A stretch of 64,000 nt of DNA from Paramicrobacterium chengjingii (GCF_011751765.2 NZ_CP061169.1:3286001-3350000), one strand, 5' to 3'; numbered from the stretch's first letter, positions 53,360 to 62,034 are shown. The notes: generated by a model from the sequence alone, not told the origin. A program made the numbers and translations.

Positions 53360-54250
53360 TTAGTCTTCGAGTCCGTTGAAAACCTCGTCGGGTGCAGACC
53401 CACCAAACCACTTTTCGTAGAGTTCTTTTCCCTTACCGCTCGCATGAAACTCCTCGAGAAACGCATCCACCTTTGCTTTCAACGACGAATTACCCTTTTG
53501 CATGCCAAGTGCAAAATCCTGCAACTCGTCACCGACCACCCCTGGGACGATTCTCAGTGAGCTGTCTTCCTTCGCCAGCGCGTATGACAGGACACTAATA
53601 CTGTCAACAATGGCGTCAGCCTGGCCTTGAGCGACTGCTAAGCGCGTCGCGACTGCCGTATCGTACTGTTGAAGGGTGGCATCTGGGAAAGCCTTTGCTG
53701 CGACTGTTGCCCCCAAGGCACCTTTCTGCACCGAAATGGTTTTGCCAGAAAGGTCGTCAACCGATGTGATGTCCGATGACTCCGCGACAGCAACTCCCTG
53801 ATACGTGTTTATAACCGGATCCGAAAAGTCAACCTGTTCCCTACGCTCAGGAGTGTTGGTGAGAGTGAACGAGATTACGTCTGCTTTACCACTCTGAATT
53901 GATGGAATCCGCCCGTCGGCCGTCACTTCAAAGATGTTTGCCTTGACACCAAGGAAATCTGCCAATTCCTTCGCGACGTCAATGTCAAATCCGGCAGGGT
54001 CGCCGCTCTTCTTAGTGAGGCCGAAAGGTGGCGTCGTGAGGCCGACGCCGATGTTGATGACGCCGCGCTCCTCAATATCTTCCCAGGTACTTCCTGACGA
54101 GTTCGACGCGCCGTTGCCGGCATCATCATCGGAGCCTGGCCCACTACCGATAGAACACCCGGCGAGAAGAGCGACTGCAGTTAAGCTCGCTAGGATCGCG
54201 GCAGGGCGCCACCCTCTCATTGCCGAGCGCTTAGGGTTTGAATTCGACAT
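53360..54250 (-). CDS. Polar amino-acid-type ABC substrate-binding lipoprotein (SBP family 3)
   Basis: A 296-residue family 3 extracellular binding protein. It has a signal peptide with lipobox LAGC (C32) and a Ser/Gly/Asp-rich linker, then GVINIGVGLTTPPFGL, FDIDVAKELADFLGV, FTLTNTPERREQVDFSDPVI and LSGKTISVQKGALG, all standard. ATG 54250 opens the seven-gene unit of binding protein, two permeases, ATPase, CoA-transferase A and B, and flavoenzyme. The operator at 54306-54325 is 56 bases upstream. Confidence 0.94.
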   Translation of the reverse strand: MSNSNPKRSAMRGWRPAAILASLTAVALLAGCSIGSGPGSDDDAGNGASNSSGSTWEDIEERGVINIGVGLTTPPFGLTKKSGDPAGFDIDVAKELADFLGVKANIFEVTADGRIPSIQSGKADVISFTLTNTPERREQVDFSDPVINTYQGVAVAESSDITSVDDLSGKTISVQKGALGATVAAKAFPDATLQQYDTAVATRLAVAQGQADAIVDSISVLSYALAKEDSSLRIVPGVVGDELQDFALGMQKGNSSLKAKVDAFLEEFHASGKGKELYEKWFGGSAPDEVFNGLED

Positions 54251-54305
54251 GAAGGCTCTCCTTCGAGCAAAGCCGAGCTGGTGCTCGGCGACGATCTGTT
54301 ACGGA

Positions 54306-54325
54306 CTAGTCATATAGACGACTAG
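54306..54325. promoter_or_regulatory. Shared operator, copy in the divergent ABC/CoA-transferase promoter
   Basis: CTAGTC-ATATAGAC-GACTAG is a 20-bp inverted repeat with 6-bp arms; its core TATAGACGACTAG recurs before the MaoC unit and in front of the SDR at 57.6 kb. A weaker copy, CATATAGATGTCTGG (54422-54436), matches 12 of 15 bases. Position between divergent units and proximity to the GntR/UTRA gene at 56753 suggest it is that protein's site. Confidence 0.6.
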
Positions 54326-54371
54326 CGGGCTTTCTCAACATTACCGGTCGCGACGTGGCTGTCAAGTCGCA

Positions 54372-54396
54372 AAACTGAACGGCTTCGATTCAGTTT
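54372..54396. promoter_or_regulatory. Perfect 8-bp inverted repeat in the same promoter
   Basis: AAACTGAA (54372-54379) and TTCAGTTT (54389-54396) with a 9-base spacer, directly followed by a -35-like TTGACA on the plus strand. It is a second candidate operator, or an early hairpin, for the CoA-transferase gene at 54507. Confidence 0.4.
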
Positions 54397-54506
54397 GACA
54401 TCCTCGTCGACAAAATGGTCACATATAGATGTCTGGACGTTTAATTCTGCAGACCGCCGAGTTCACCGATGAGGATCTTTCCTCCCAAAGAAGGGAATAG
54501 AGAGCA

Positions 54507-55694
54507 ATGGTAGCCCAGCCGCTCACCGGCCTGAAAGTCCTCGACCTCACCCGGTTTATTGCCGGGCCGCTCTGCTGCCAGATATTGGCAGACATGGGTG
54601 CTGAGGTAATCAAGATCGAGCGACCAGGGGGCGAAGACTCCCGCAAACTCGCACCCTTTTACCAAGGTCACAGCATCTACACCATGCTCTACAGTCGGAA
54701 CAAACACGGAGGAACGCTCGATACACGCCACCCGGAGGCACTTGCCATCCTCGAGGATCTGATCCGGAACACGGACATCGTCGTAGAGAACTATCGGCCT
54801 GGCACTTTGGACGCGATGGGCATTCCCTATGAACGGATGCAGGAACTCCATCCGGGAATAATTCTCGTGTCCATTTCCGGCTTCGGTCAGACCGGTCCGC
54901 TTGCAGGCCGAGCTCTCTTTGATGGAATTGCCCAGGCTGCATCGGGCCTCATGAGCATGACCGGCGAACGAGACGGCCGACCCACACTGACGGGGGCGTT
55001 CGTAGCCGACTACATCGCTGGTTACCAGGGCGCCATCGGAGCGCTCCTCGCTGTCTTGCATCACCGCGCCACAGGGGAAGGCCAGTGCGTGGACGTCGCT
55101 TCTATTGACGCGCTCTTCCCTGTGCTCGGTACCGCCCCAAGCGCCTGGGCGATGAACGGCACCGTCATGGAACGCAATGGCTCTCGCGACCGCATGAGTG
55201 GACCTGCCAATCTGTTCGAAACGAAAGACGGGTTCCTCTATTTGCACGCAGGCACTGATCCCCTATTCCGCCGCCTCGCCGCCGGCATGGGGCAAGCTGA
55301 GCTGGCAGACAACGAACGCTTCTCAACCGTTGCTTCACGCATGGACCACATTGAGGAGATCGAGAGAATCGTTGCGGAGTGGATCGCGCCGCTGACCTGC
55401 GCCGAGGCAGGTCAGGTGCTTGAAGAAGCAGGGGTCCCTTATGGCAAAGTCGCGGGAGTCGATGAGATAACCGATTCGGAGCAGATCGCTGCCCGCGAAA
55501 TGATGGTCGACGTCGAGCACCCTGTTTTGGGAACACTTAAGTTGCCCGGTATTCCAGTCAAACTCAGCGCGACACCAGGAAGCATTCGTAAGGCTCCTCC
55601 ATTGGTCGGTGAGGACAACGACTTCATTTTCGGTACCCTGCTCGGCTATTCAGACGAGCGGATACGGGAGTTGCGCGACGAGCAGGTCATTTGA
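54507..55694 (+). CDS. Type III (CaiB/BaiF) CoA-transferase
   Basis: A 395-residue family III CoA-transferase: VLDLTRFIAGPLCCQILADM, VENYRPGTLDAMGI, ALFDGIAQAASGLM (expected catalytic Asp in LFDG) and GFLYLHAGTDPLF. It is more distant from the two paralogues in the left part of the window than they are from each other. ATG 54507 begins a plus unit with the isomerase gene. It shares the operator region with the divergent ABC unit, so import and CoA activation are co-expressed (inference). Confidence 0.9.
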   Translation: MVAQPLTGLKVLDLTRFIAGPLCCQILADMGAEVIKIERPGGEDSRKLAPFYQGHSIYTMLYSRNKHGGTLDTRHPEALAILEDLIRNTDIVVENYRPGTLDAMGIPYERMQELHPGIILVSISGFGQTGPLAGRALFDGIAQAASGLMSMTGERDGRPTLTGAFVADYIAGYQGAIGALLAVLHHRATGEGQCVDVASIDALFPVLGTAPSAWAMNGTVMERNGSRDRMSGPANLFETKDGFLYLHAGTDPLFRRLAAGMGQAELADNERFSTVASRMDHIEEIERIVAEWIAPLTCAEAGQVLEEAGVPYGKVAGVDEITDSEQIAAREMMVDVEHPVLGTLKLPGIPVKLSATPGSIRKAPPLVGEDNDFIFGTLLGYSDERIRELRDEQVI

Positions 55695-55841
55695 CCGTGG
55701 CGCGAAGATAGTGCGCTTGCCCTGGCGCGCAAATGGGGGCGCGGGTCGCGTGAAGCTCGGTGACTGGGCTTCACAACCTGAGGGGGCTGAGAGAGGGACG
55801 GGAAGTATGGCACACTCTACGAGCAACGTAAAGGTTGCAAT

Positions 55842-56615
55842 ATGGCGCTAACACTTGCCGCCAATATCGACCTGCTATTTACTGAAGCAGGCGATGTGCC
55901 CGCGCGCCTGCACGCTGCGGCCGATTCAGGGTTCACAGCAGTTGAACTCTGGACCACGTCAGACCGCGACACAGAGGCCATCCTTCGGGCGGCGTCTGAA
56001 CGCGGGGTCTCGGTCACTGCTATGAGCGCGGAACCTCGAATAAACATCGCATTCCCCGATGCGAATCTCAATGCGTACTACGACGGCATTGCTCGAACAG
56101 TAGAGCGAGCGATCGCACTCGAGTGTCCACGCGTTCTGGTCAGCGGTGCGACGGGATACCTTCGGATGAAGCGCTCAGAACAACTCAAGCGTGTTACTGA
56201 AATTTTTGCGGAGGTCATTGCCCGCACCGAAGACTCCGGGGTCACCTTCATGACCGAGAACTTCAACATCCGCGTGGACCATCCGGGCGCTCTCCTCGAC
56301 CGTACCCGCGATGCTGTACAGATTGCCCGCGACGTCGGCTCCTCCCGCTTCGGAGTTCTCTACGACCTATACCATTCGATGACAGAAGCGGAAGATCCTG
56401 CTACCGAGCTCGCGGACGGCCATGACGTCATCTGCTATCTTCAGATCGCAGACGTTCCGGGGCGCGGTGAGCCTGGGAGTGGAAACGTACAATGGCCGAC
56501 GCTGCTCGACGTAATTAGAGCTTCTGGATACGACGGCACGATTGGGCTTGAGTTTTACCCCACGACTGCCACAGAGACCGCGATCCACTACATCCAGAAG
56601 CTTGTCTCGACTTAG
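55842..56615 (+). CDS. Hydroxypyruvate isomerase/sugar isomerase-like TIM barrel
   Basis: A 257-residue xylose-isomerase-like barrel of the Hyi/OtnI type: AANIDLLFTEAGDVPARLHA, GFTAVELWTTSD, FMTENFNIRVDHPG, LYDLYHSMTE, IADVPGRGEPGSGNVQWPTL and GLEFYPT. The metal-binding Glu, Asp, His, Glu pattern of the family is recognisable. It would interconvert a hydroxy-keto acid or short sugar. ATG 55842 follows AAAGG by 7 bases; a small GCAAC/GTTGC repeat (55823-55838) encloses that ribosome site. The 147-bp gap before it shows no other feature. Confidence 0.87.
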   Translation: MALTLAANIDLLFTEAGDVPARLHAAADSGFTAVELWTTSDRDTEAILRAASERGVSVTAMSAEPRINIAFPDANLNAYYDGIARTVERAIALECPRVLVSGATGYLRMKRSEQLKRVTEIFAEVIARTEDSGVTFMTENFNIRVDHPGALLDRTRDAVQIARDVGSSRFGVLYDLYHSMTEAEDPATELADGHDVICYLQIADVPGRGEPGSGNVQWPTLLDVIRASGYDGTIGLEFYPTTATETAIHYIQKLVST

Positions 56616-56752
56616 ATCGCTCACACCGGCAGCGACGTTACGGAATGGGATCTGGACATGAAACGAGGTTAGGTGCATCTCCCGCCTGTTCATCGAATGA
56701 AGTCGCCTAGGTCCTAATATGAAATCAAATAGTTCAACAAGGAGGTAGACGC

Positions 56753-57466
56753 GTGGCCAATGCCCCGCTCTATGAGGTGATTAGCCGTGACCTGACGAGC
56801 CAAATTCGGTCAGGCAGGCTTAAGCCGGGCTTTCAACTCGAGAGCGAGTCAGGTCTCGCGAGGCGATACGGCGTCAGTCGAATGACCGTGAGGCAAGCTC
56901 TTTCACAGCTCGAGTTGGAGCGTCTTGTGACACGGCGTCAAGGCGCTGGCACTTTCGTCAGCGAGCCGCAGTCTATTGAGCGCCACGCTGGGCGTCTCGC
57001 ACCATTTCATGAGGAGTTGGGTCTCGAAGCGGAAGAGATCAGCACTCGCATCATCTCACGGGACGTCGTAGAACCTCCCGAGGACGTCAACGCACAGCTC
57101 TTCGCCGCTACCGGACAAACAACCTTACGACTCGTACGCGTCCGGTCGTATCAGGGCCGCCCCATGGCGGTGCAGACCTCTTGGCTACCGTACCTGAGAG
57201 CTCCCGAACTCGCGTACGCCAAGTTCGTCAAGGGATCGCTCTACACGACACTCGCTGAGCGATTCGGAATTACTGTCGTTCGCGCAACTCAGAGAATCTC
57301 CGGTGCGTTGGCAACCGAAGATCAATCGTCACTCTTGGATATCGAGCCCGGCGATCCCGTTACCCATATTTCACGCCTTGCCTGGGCGAGCACGGGTGAA
57401 CCGATCGAGGTCGCGGAAAGTTTCATGGTCCCCGGCTTCCGGCTGGTTCTCCAACTCGAACGATAA
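56753..57466 (+). CDS. GntR-family regulator with UTRA effector domain (HutC type)
   Basis: A 237-residue regulator: winged helix at residues 1-70 (LYEVISRDLTSQIRSGRLKP, GVSRMTVRQALSQLELERLV, QGAGTFVS) and a UTRA small-molecule domain from about residue 85 to the end (SYQGRPMAVQTSWLP, AESFMVPGFRLVLQ). The start is GTG 56753, with GGAGG 8 bases before it. HutC-type repressors bind palindromes containing GT-TAGAC-like sequence, which fits the TATAGAC/CTAGAC sites at 47.87, 54.31 and 57.48 kb; I propose it as regulator of all of them. Confidence 0.9.
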   Translation: MANAPLYEVISRDLTSQIRSGRLKPGFQLESESGLARRYGVSRMTVRQALSQLELERLVTRRQGAGTFVSEPQSIERHAGRLAPFHEELGLEAEEISTRIISRDVVEPPEDVNAQLFAATGQTTLRLVRVRSYQGRPMAVQTSWLPYLRAPELAYAKFVKGSLYTTLAERFGITVVRATQRISGALATEDQSSLLDIEPGDPVTHISRLAWASTGEPIEVAESFMVPGFRLVLQLER

Positions 57467-57472
57467 GTCCTC

Positions 57473-57495
57473 GACTAGAGGTCTAGACGACTAGT
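57473..57495. promoter_or_regulatory. Shared operator, copy before the SDR gene
   Basis: GACTAG (57473-57478) and TAGACGACTAG (57484-57494) with a palindromic GTCTAGAC (57481-57488) between them. Eleven bases are identical to the core at 54315-54325. It starts 6 bases after the GntR stop and about 155 bases before the SDR start. A -10-like TAGAAT follows at 57500-57505. Confidence 0.58.
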
Positions 57496-57648
57496 TAGAT
57501 AGAATCTGACCGACACGTTCTGACAACACCTACCGGCTACATCGTGCCCTTCGAGTCACGTGAGAAGCCGCGTCGCATCGGAATGAGTTTGTCGAGGGGA
57601 ATACGCGTTCACCCTCGACTGCGTTACACAGAATCTTGAGGAGTGATG

Positions 57649-58419
57649 ATGATGGCAGACGATCTATTTGACATTCAAGGCAAGCTCGCGCTTGTCACCG
57701 GCGCAAATCGCGGGATCGGGCGCTCATTCGCGAAGGCACTTGCCACACGCGGGGCCGACATTATCGGTGTAAGCGCCTCCATGCCCAACGATGGAGGGCC
57801 AGCTGGTGCCGATGTCCGCGCCCTCGGGCGCTCGTTCGATGCCCACCGGGTTGATTTCGCAAATGTGAAGGAGGTGTCGGCTTTCGGCGACTCTATCGCG
57901 ACGGGAGAGCGCCCGATCGACATCCTCGTCAACAATGCAGGCACTATTGTTCGTTATCCAACAGTGGACCATCCTCTCGATGAATGGCAACGGGTGATCG
58001 ACATCAACCTCACTTCGCAGTTCGCGCTCACCCAAGCAATTGGGCGCCAGATGCTCGACCGGCGCACCGGTAAAGTGATATTTACAACCTCGCTACGCGT
58101 CTTCCAGGGTGGCAACGGAGTCGCGAGCTATACAGCGTCAAAGTCCGCGCTCGCTGGTATTGTGCGCACTTTCTCGAACGAGTGGGCCGAGCACGGCATC
58201 GGAGTCAATGGCATCGCTCCCGGCTACATCGAGACCGAGAATACCCGCGCGCTACGCGAAGATGTGTCCGCCTTTGACGCTGTGAAGCAACGAATTCCCG
58301 TAGGACGCTGGGGACAACCAGACGACCTCAGCGGTGCTCTCATCTTTCTCTCGAGTCGCGCTAGTGACTATGTTTCTGGAGTAATCCTGCCCGTTGACGG
58401 GGGTTGGCTCGGTCGATAA
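57649..58419 (+). CDS. Short-chain dehydrogenase/reductase
   Basis: About 256 residues, classical SDR: TGANRGIGRSF, NNAGTIVRYP, Ser of IFTTSLRVF and YxxxK in ASYTASKSAL. Three tandem ATGs follow GAGGAG (57638-57643); 57649 and 57652 are best spaced. It resembles 2-deoxy-D-gluconate 3-dehydrogenase-type SDRs (opening LFDIQGKLALVTGANRGIG). It is the last gene of the GntR-linked group and ends 24 bases from the convergent alcohol dehydrogenase. Confidence 0.9.
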   Translation: MMADDLFDIQGKLALVTGANRGIGRSFAKALATRGADIIGVSASMPNDGGPAGADVRALGRSFDAHRVDFANVKEVSAFGDSIATGERPIDILVNNAGTIVRYPTVDHPLDEWQRVIDINLTSQFALTQAIGRQMLDRRTGKVIFTTSLRVFQGGNGVASYTASKSALAGIVRTFSNEWAEHGIGVNGIAPGYIETENTRALREDVSAFDAVKQRIPVGRWGQPDDLSGALIFLSSRASDYVSGVILPVDGGWLGR

Positions 58420-58443
58420 CGCTTCAGCCAATACTGAGAGCAG

Positions 58444-59478
58444 TTAGGCGAGACGGTTGGCGCTGCCCCGGTTTGGGGCGATATAGATCTTCTCGCGGCC
58501 CTCGCGCTGCGCCGCAAAGGCGGCTTCGTAGTCCGAGAGCGGGAAGGTGCGCGTGGGGATGCTGTCGAGCGGGAGGCTCTGCAGCATTGCGACCGCACGC
58601 TCATGCGTGTAGGGGTTGATGATCGAGCCCACAATCGTCAGCTCGCGGTCGTAGACCTCGCGCGGCGTGAGAGCGAGCGTGTCGTCGGGCGCTGCGACGC
58701 CGAAAACTAGGAACGTGCCGCCCTTGCGGATGCGATTCAGCAGGTCGCGCGCAATGGCGGCGCGGCCGACAGCATCCACCACCGAATGAAAGCCCTGCTC
58801 ACCCGCGAGCGCGGAGACTTCGGCGGAGTCCAGATCGTCGGGATGCACCGCAAGGTCAGCGCCCATCGCCAGCGCCAGCTCGCGGCGTGATTCGGAGGGC
58901 TCCGACACCACGATCGGCGTCAGCCCGCGTGCCTTTGACAGCGCAACAAGCATCGCGCCCGCCGGGCCACAGCCGGAGATGAGGATCGACGTGCCGGACG
59001 TCGGGTTGAGACGATCCATCGAGTGGATGCAGCACGCGAGCGGCTCTGCCATCGCGCCGATCAGCGGATCGGTCTGCGGATCGAGCCGGTACAGGATGCG
59101 CGCCGGCGCGACCATCGTCGTGGTCATACCGCCATCGAGCTTGACTCCGTACCCCTTCTTATTGATGCAGAGATGCTCGTCGCCCGAACGACAGTAGGTG
59201 CACTCGGTGCAGTACTTATGCGGCTCGACGGTGACCAGGTCTCCCACGGCGAGGTCGGATGCGTCATCAGCGAGCTCGCGCACGATGCCGCACACCTCGT
59301 GGCCCATGATGACGTTGTCGGCAGAGGGGAAGTTTCCCTCGAGAATGTGGGTGTCGGTGCCGCACAGCCCCACGGCGAGAACGTCGATCGAGGCTTCGCC
59401 CGGAGCCAGATCGGGCAGCGGTTCTTCTGCCAAGCGCAGACCGTCAGTCTTGCTGTGTCGGAGTGCCGTTCTATTCAT
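58444..59478 (-). CDS. Zinc-dependent medium-chain alcohol/polyol dehydrogenase
   Basis: A 344-residue MDR enzyme. Catalytic zinc ligands lie in VGLCGTDTHI and MGHEVCG; the structural zinc lobe is CTECTYCRSGDEHLC; the NAD motif is ISGCGPAGAML. It oxidises a polyol or sugar hydroxyl. ATG 59478 overlaps the GntR/FCD stop (ATGA). Its C-terminal half is matched by the decayed copy at 25311-25795. Last gene of the right-hand sugar operon. Confidence 0.92.
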   Translation of the reverse strand: MNRTALRHSKTDGLRLAEEPLPDLAPGEASIDVLAVGLCGTDTHILEGNFPSADNVIMGHEVCGIVRELADDASDLAVGDLVTVEPHKYCTECTYCRSGDEHLCINKKGYGVKLDGGMTTTMVAPARILYRLDPQTDPLIGAMAEPLACCIHSMDRLNPTSGTSILISGCGPAGAMLVALSKARGLTPIVVSEPSESRRELALAMGADLAVHPDDLDSAEVSALAGEQGFHSVVDAVGRAAIARDLLNRIRKGGTFLVFGVAAPDDTLALTPREVYDRELTIVGSIINPYTHERAVAMLQSLPLDSIPTRTFPLSDYEAAFAAQREGREKIYIAPNRGSANRLA

Positions 59479-60125
59479 TGTGCTGCCTCGCCGCCTTCTT
59501 CAAGAATTCCGGTCAGCCGGGAGATGTGGTTGCGCGCCGCTGCTTCCGCGGCATCCGGATCGTGTCTTCGGAGTGCATCGAGAATCGCCCGGTGATCGGC
59601 CGTCGCGCGGTGCACGCCACCGCTCAGGTTGGTGGAGCGCATGGCCACGATCACCTGCCCCTGAATCTCTTCGAGCATCCGAATGAGTACGGGGCTTGCC
59701 GCGGCATCCCGAATCTGCCGGTGAAACCGGGCGTCGAGATCGATGTGGCGATGAAAGTCGTCGGGGTCGATCGATTCGTGTTCGCTGAGCACAGCGTCAA
59801 GATCGGCCAGCGTGGCGTCGCTGATGCTGCTCGCCGCGAGGCGCGCGGCCATGCCCTCGAGTGCTTCACGTGCGTGATACAGACTCACGAGTGCCGGGCG
59901 CGGCGGCAGGTAGACGACGGCGCCCCGATTGAACTCCTCAATCGCGAGGCCCTCACGCACGAGCTGCAGCACGGCGTCGCGCACCGGGCTGCGGCTGACG
60001 CCGAGCTCCTTCGCAAGCGACGGAACAGCAAGGCGCGACCCCGGTGGGAGCTCCCCCGTGAGAATCTTCGCGCGCAAAAACTCGTGAACGCTCGTACCCA
60101 CGCGCACGGGAGGCTCCCACTCCAC
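59475..60125 (-). CDS. GntR-family regulator with FCD domain
   Basis: A 216-residue FadR-type regulator: winged helix at about residues 8-72 (LPPGSRLAVPSLAKELGVSR, SPVRDAVLQLVREGLAIEE) and an all-helical FCD effector domain, whose metal/ligand-type residues appear in DFHRHIDLDARFHRQI and THRATADHRAIL-like GVHRATADHRAIL. The start is GTG 60125, with a purine-rich GGGGGAG 5 bases before it. Probably regulates its own operon; the promoter lies beyond the right edge. Confidence 0.9.
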   Translation of the reverse strand: MEWEPPVRVGTSVHEFLRAKILTGELPPGSRLAVPSLAKELGVSRSPVRDAVLQLVREGLAIEEFNRGAVVYLPPRPALVSLYHAREALEGMAARLAASSISDATLADLDAVLSEHESIDPDDFHRHIDLDARFHRQIRDAAASPVLIRMLEEIQGQVIVAMRSTNLSGGVHRATADHRAILDALRRHDPDAAEAAARNHISRLTGILEEGGEAAQ

Positions 60126-60145
60126 GTCGACTCCCCCGCCTTCGC

Positions 60146-61033
60146 CTACTGTGCCCGCGTAAACGCGGTGACGAACCCGGCGTACGTCGCTGCGATCGTG
60201 TCGAGCGAACGTGCGCGAACGTCACTGTCCGTTGGAGCGGCGGCGAGCTGCTGCACCGCTTCCCACCAGATACTACGGCCGATGGCGAACCCGACGAAAC
60301 CTGCCTGCGCGGCAATCTGCAGCCACGAATTGACAGTGTCGGTGTCGCCGCCCGCCCCGAGAAGAATGCATTCCGCCCTGTGGCTGCGCGCAAGCTCCAC
60401 CGTCTGGCGTGACGAGTCGACGTCGCCCTGGTGCTCCAGCTTCCAGATGTCAACGCCCACCTGCTCGGCGATCTCGGCCATGGCCTGGCGCGTCAGCTCG
60501 GGGCGCAGTTCCCAGGCGTAGCGCTCGGCGTCGCCGTCAACCTGGGCAAGCTGTTCGTCTGTCGGCGGCACGAGCAGTTCGAACAGAAACTCGCAGCCCT
60601 CGTCACGCGAGATGGCGGATGCTTCGGCCAGCCTTTCGCGCTGCAGCGCACGCTCGTCATCTGAGTCCGCGGGGTTGTAGCGCACGAGCACCTTCGAATA
60701 GCGCGGCGCAAACGCCTTCAGGTATTCGCGCAGGTTCTCGGGTTCGGTTTCGTAGAGACGCTGGCCCGCGCGCTCAATGGGAAGAGCAAGAGGGATGCTG
60801 TGCGCCAGCGCCCGCTCGGGAACGCCGGGGCCGAGCTCGGGGTCGACAAGAATCGCGGCGCCGGTCGCGGCATCCGATTCTGTCGCCTTCAGGAGCCCCT
60901 CGAAGATCAGATGTTTGGCCTCGGTTGTGACCGCACGCTGTTCCGCTGTCGCTACGCCGGTGTGGCCGAACAAGGCGTTCGTCAGCCACGGTCGCTGGTC
61001 GGCCGCAAGAATAAGCAGGTTGTCGTGGGTCAT
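60146..61033 (-). CDS. DUF2090-type class I aldolase-like protein
   Basis: A 295-residue paralogue of the protein at 6398-7294: LLILAADQRPWL, GAAILVDPELGPG, KVLVRYNPADSDDERA, FLFELLVPP and VDIWKLEHQG, with the presumed Schiff-base Lys in DIWKLE. ATG 61033 shares a base with the preceding dehydrogenase stop (TGATG). It likely cleaves or rearranges a sugar derivative. No kinase adjoins it here, unlike the left-hand copy, so it may act on a non-phosphorylated substrate or rely on a kinase outside the window. Confidence 0.77.
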   Translation of the reverse strand: MTHDNLLILAADQRPWLTNALFGHTGVATAEQRAVTTEAKHLIFEGLLKATESDAATGAAILVDPELGPGVPERALAHSIPLALPIERAGQRLYETEPENLREYLKAFAPRYSKVLVRYNPADSDDERALQRERLAEASAISRDEGCEFLFELLVPPTDEQLAQVDGDAERYAWELRPELTRQAMAEIAEQVGVDIWKLEHQGDVDSSRQTVELARSHRAECILLGAGGDTDTVNSWLQIAAQAGFVGFAIGRSIWWEAVQQLAAAPTDSDVRARSLDTIAATYAGFVTAFTRAQ

Positions 61034-62034
61034 CAATTCTCCTCGTGCGTGATGTATGGCTTGACGAAGTCCCCGTCAAGAAACTTCGTGAACGTCTCTT
61101 CGAGGTCGTTCAACCTCGTGGGCGTCATGATCGTGTCGCGAAGCGTTGCTCCGTGCGAACGAAGCAGGCTCCAGTTGTCGGCAACCTCGGTTTTGGGAAA
61201 GTAGAACGACCGCACGGTGAAGCAGTCGGTTCGCCGCCACCGGGGCGTCGCCGGCATGAGGTACGGCTCGTTGGACTCGCCGAGGGCGAGAATCGCGCCG
61301 CCGGGCTCCACCAGGTTCTGCGCTGCCGCCCGGGCGGGGTCGGCGCCGCTTGCCTCGGCGATCACCTGGTATTGGTTGACCGTTTCGAGGTCGAGAGCGC
61401 GGGTTGCACCGAGCTGCTCGGCAAGGCCGAGGCGTGCATCGTTCGGGTCCCATGCGTGCACGGTGGGAATGCCCATGGCCAACGCCACGGCCACAACGCC
61501 GAGTCCGAGCGGGCCGCAGCCGATCACCAACAGATTCTGGATGCCGTCGGGCTGCGTTCTCGCACCGAGACGCAGTGCGTGCGCCGCCGTGCCGAACGTG
61601 TCGAGCGCGAGCACCGCGACGTCGGAGGGGATGTCGTCGGGAACAGGAAGAACGCACTGCACGGGAACATCCATGTACTCGGCGAAGCCGCCGTCGAACT
61701 GCCACCCCATGAGGCCGCCGAGGTTGTAGCAGCGGTTGTTCTGCTGCTCGAGGCACGCCTTGCACTCCCCGCAGCTCACGGGAATGTACACGATCACCCG
61801 GGTTCCCTCGCTCGGGGCATCCGGTGCCGACTCCACGATCGTGCCGACCACCTCGTGCCCGGGAACAACGGCGGCGCCACTCGCGAGCAGACGCTTGTCT
61901 GAGCCGCAGAGCGCGCACACATCCACGCGAATGCGCACATGCCCCGGGCGAACCGCCCGCAGTGTCTCCGTCGAGAACGACACGACGCCGTCGCCCTCAA
62001 AGTGAGCACTCGTGTTGCTGATGGCATCCGTCAT
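61033..62034 (-). CDS. Zinc-dependent medium-chain alcohol dehydrogenase
   Basis: A 333-residue MDR enzyme: CALCGSDKRLL and PGHEVVGTIV (catalytic zinc), CGECKACLEQQNNRC (structural zinc) and VIGCGPLGLGVVAVAL (NAD). ATG 62034 overlaps the permease stop (ATGA); the longer open frame to 62328 is antisense noise in the permease gene. It is more distant from the other two dehydrogenases of the window. It probably oxidises the sugar or polyol just imported. Confidence 0.92.
   Translation of the reverse strand: MTDAISNTSAHFEGDGVVSFSTETLRAVRPGHVRIRVDVCALCGSDKRLLASGAAVVPGHEVVGTIVESAPDAPSEGTRVIVYIPVSCGECKACLEQQNNRCYNLGGLMGWQFDGGFAEYMDVPVQCVLPVPDDIPSDVAVLALDTFGTAAHALRLGARTQPDGIQNLLVIGCGPLGLGVVAVALAMGIPTVHAWDPNDARLGLAEQLGATRALDLETVNQYQVIAEASGADPARAAAQNLVEPGGAILALGESNEPYLMPATPRWRRTDCFTVRSFYFPKTEVADNWSLLRSHGATLRDTIMTPTRLNDLEETFTKFLDGDFVKPYITHEEN

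Noticed and set aside
55760..55815. GGGGGCTGAGAGAGGGACGGG before the isomerase gene resembles part of a TPP riboswitch
   Set aside because: Only the CTGAGA-like half is present; the GAACCTGAT...GGATAATGCC half needed for the second arm is missing, and the gene is not a thiamine gene.
55842..56615. The isomerase-like protein as a C-glycoside deglycosidase alpha subunit, pairing with the pyranose-oxidase-like enzyme
   Set aside because: At 257 residues it is shorter than those subunits, it fits the Hyi/OtnI pattern better, and no small beta-subunit gene adjoins it.
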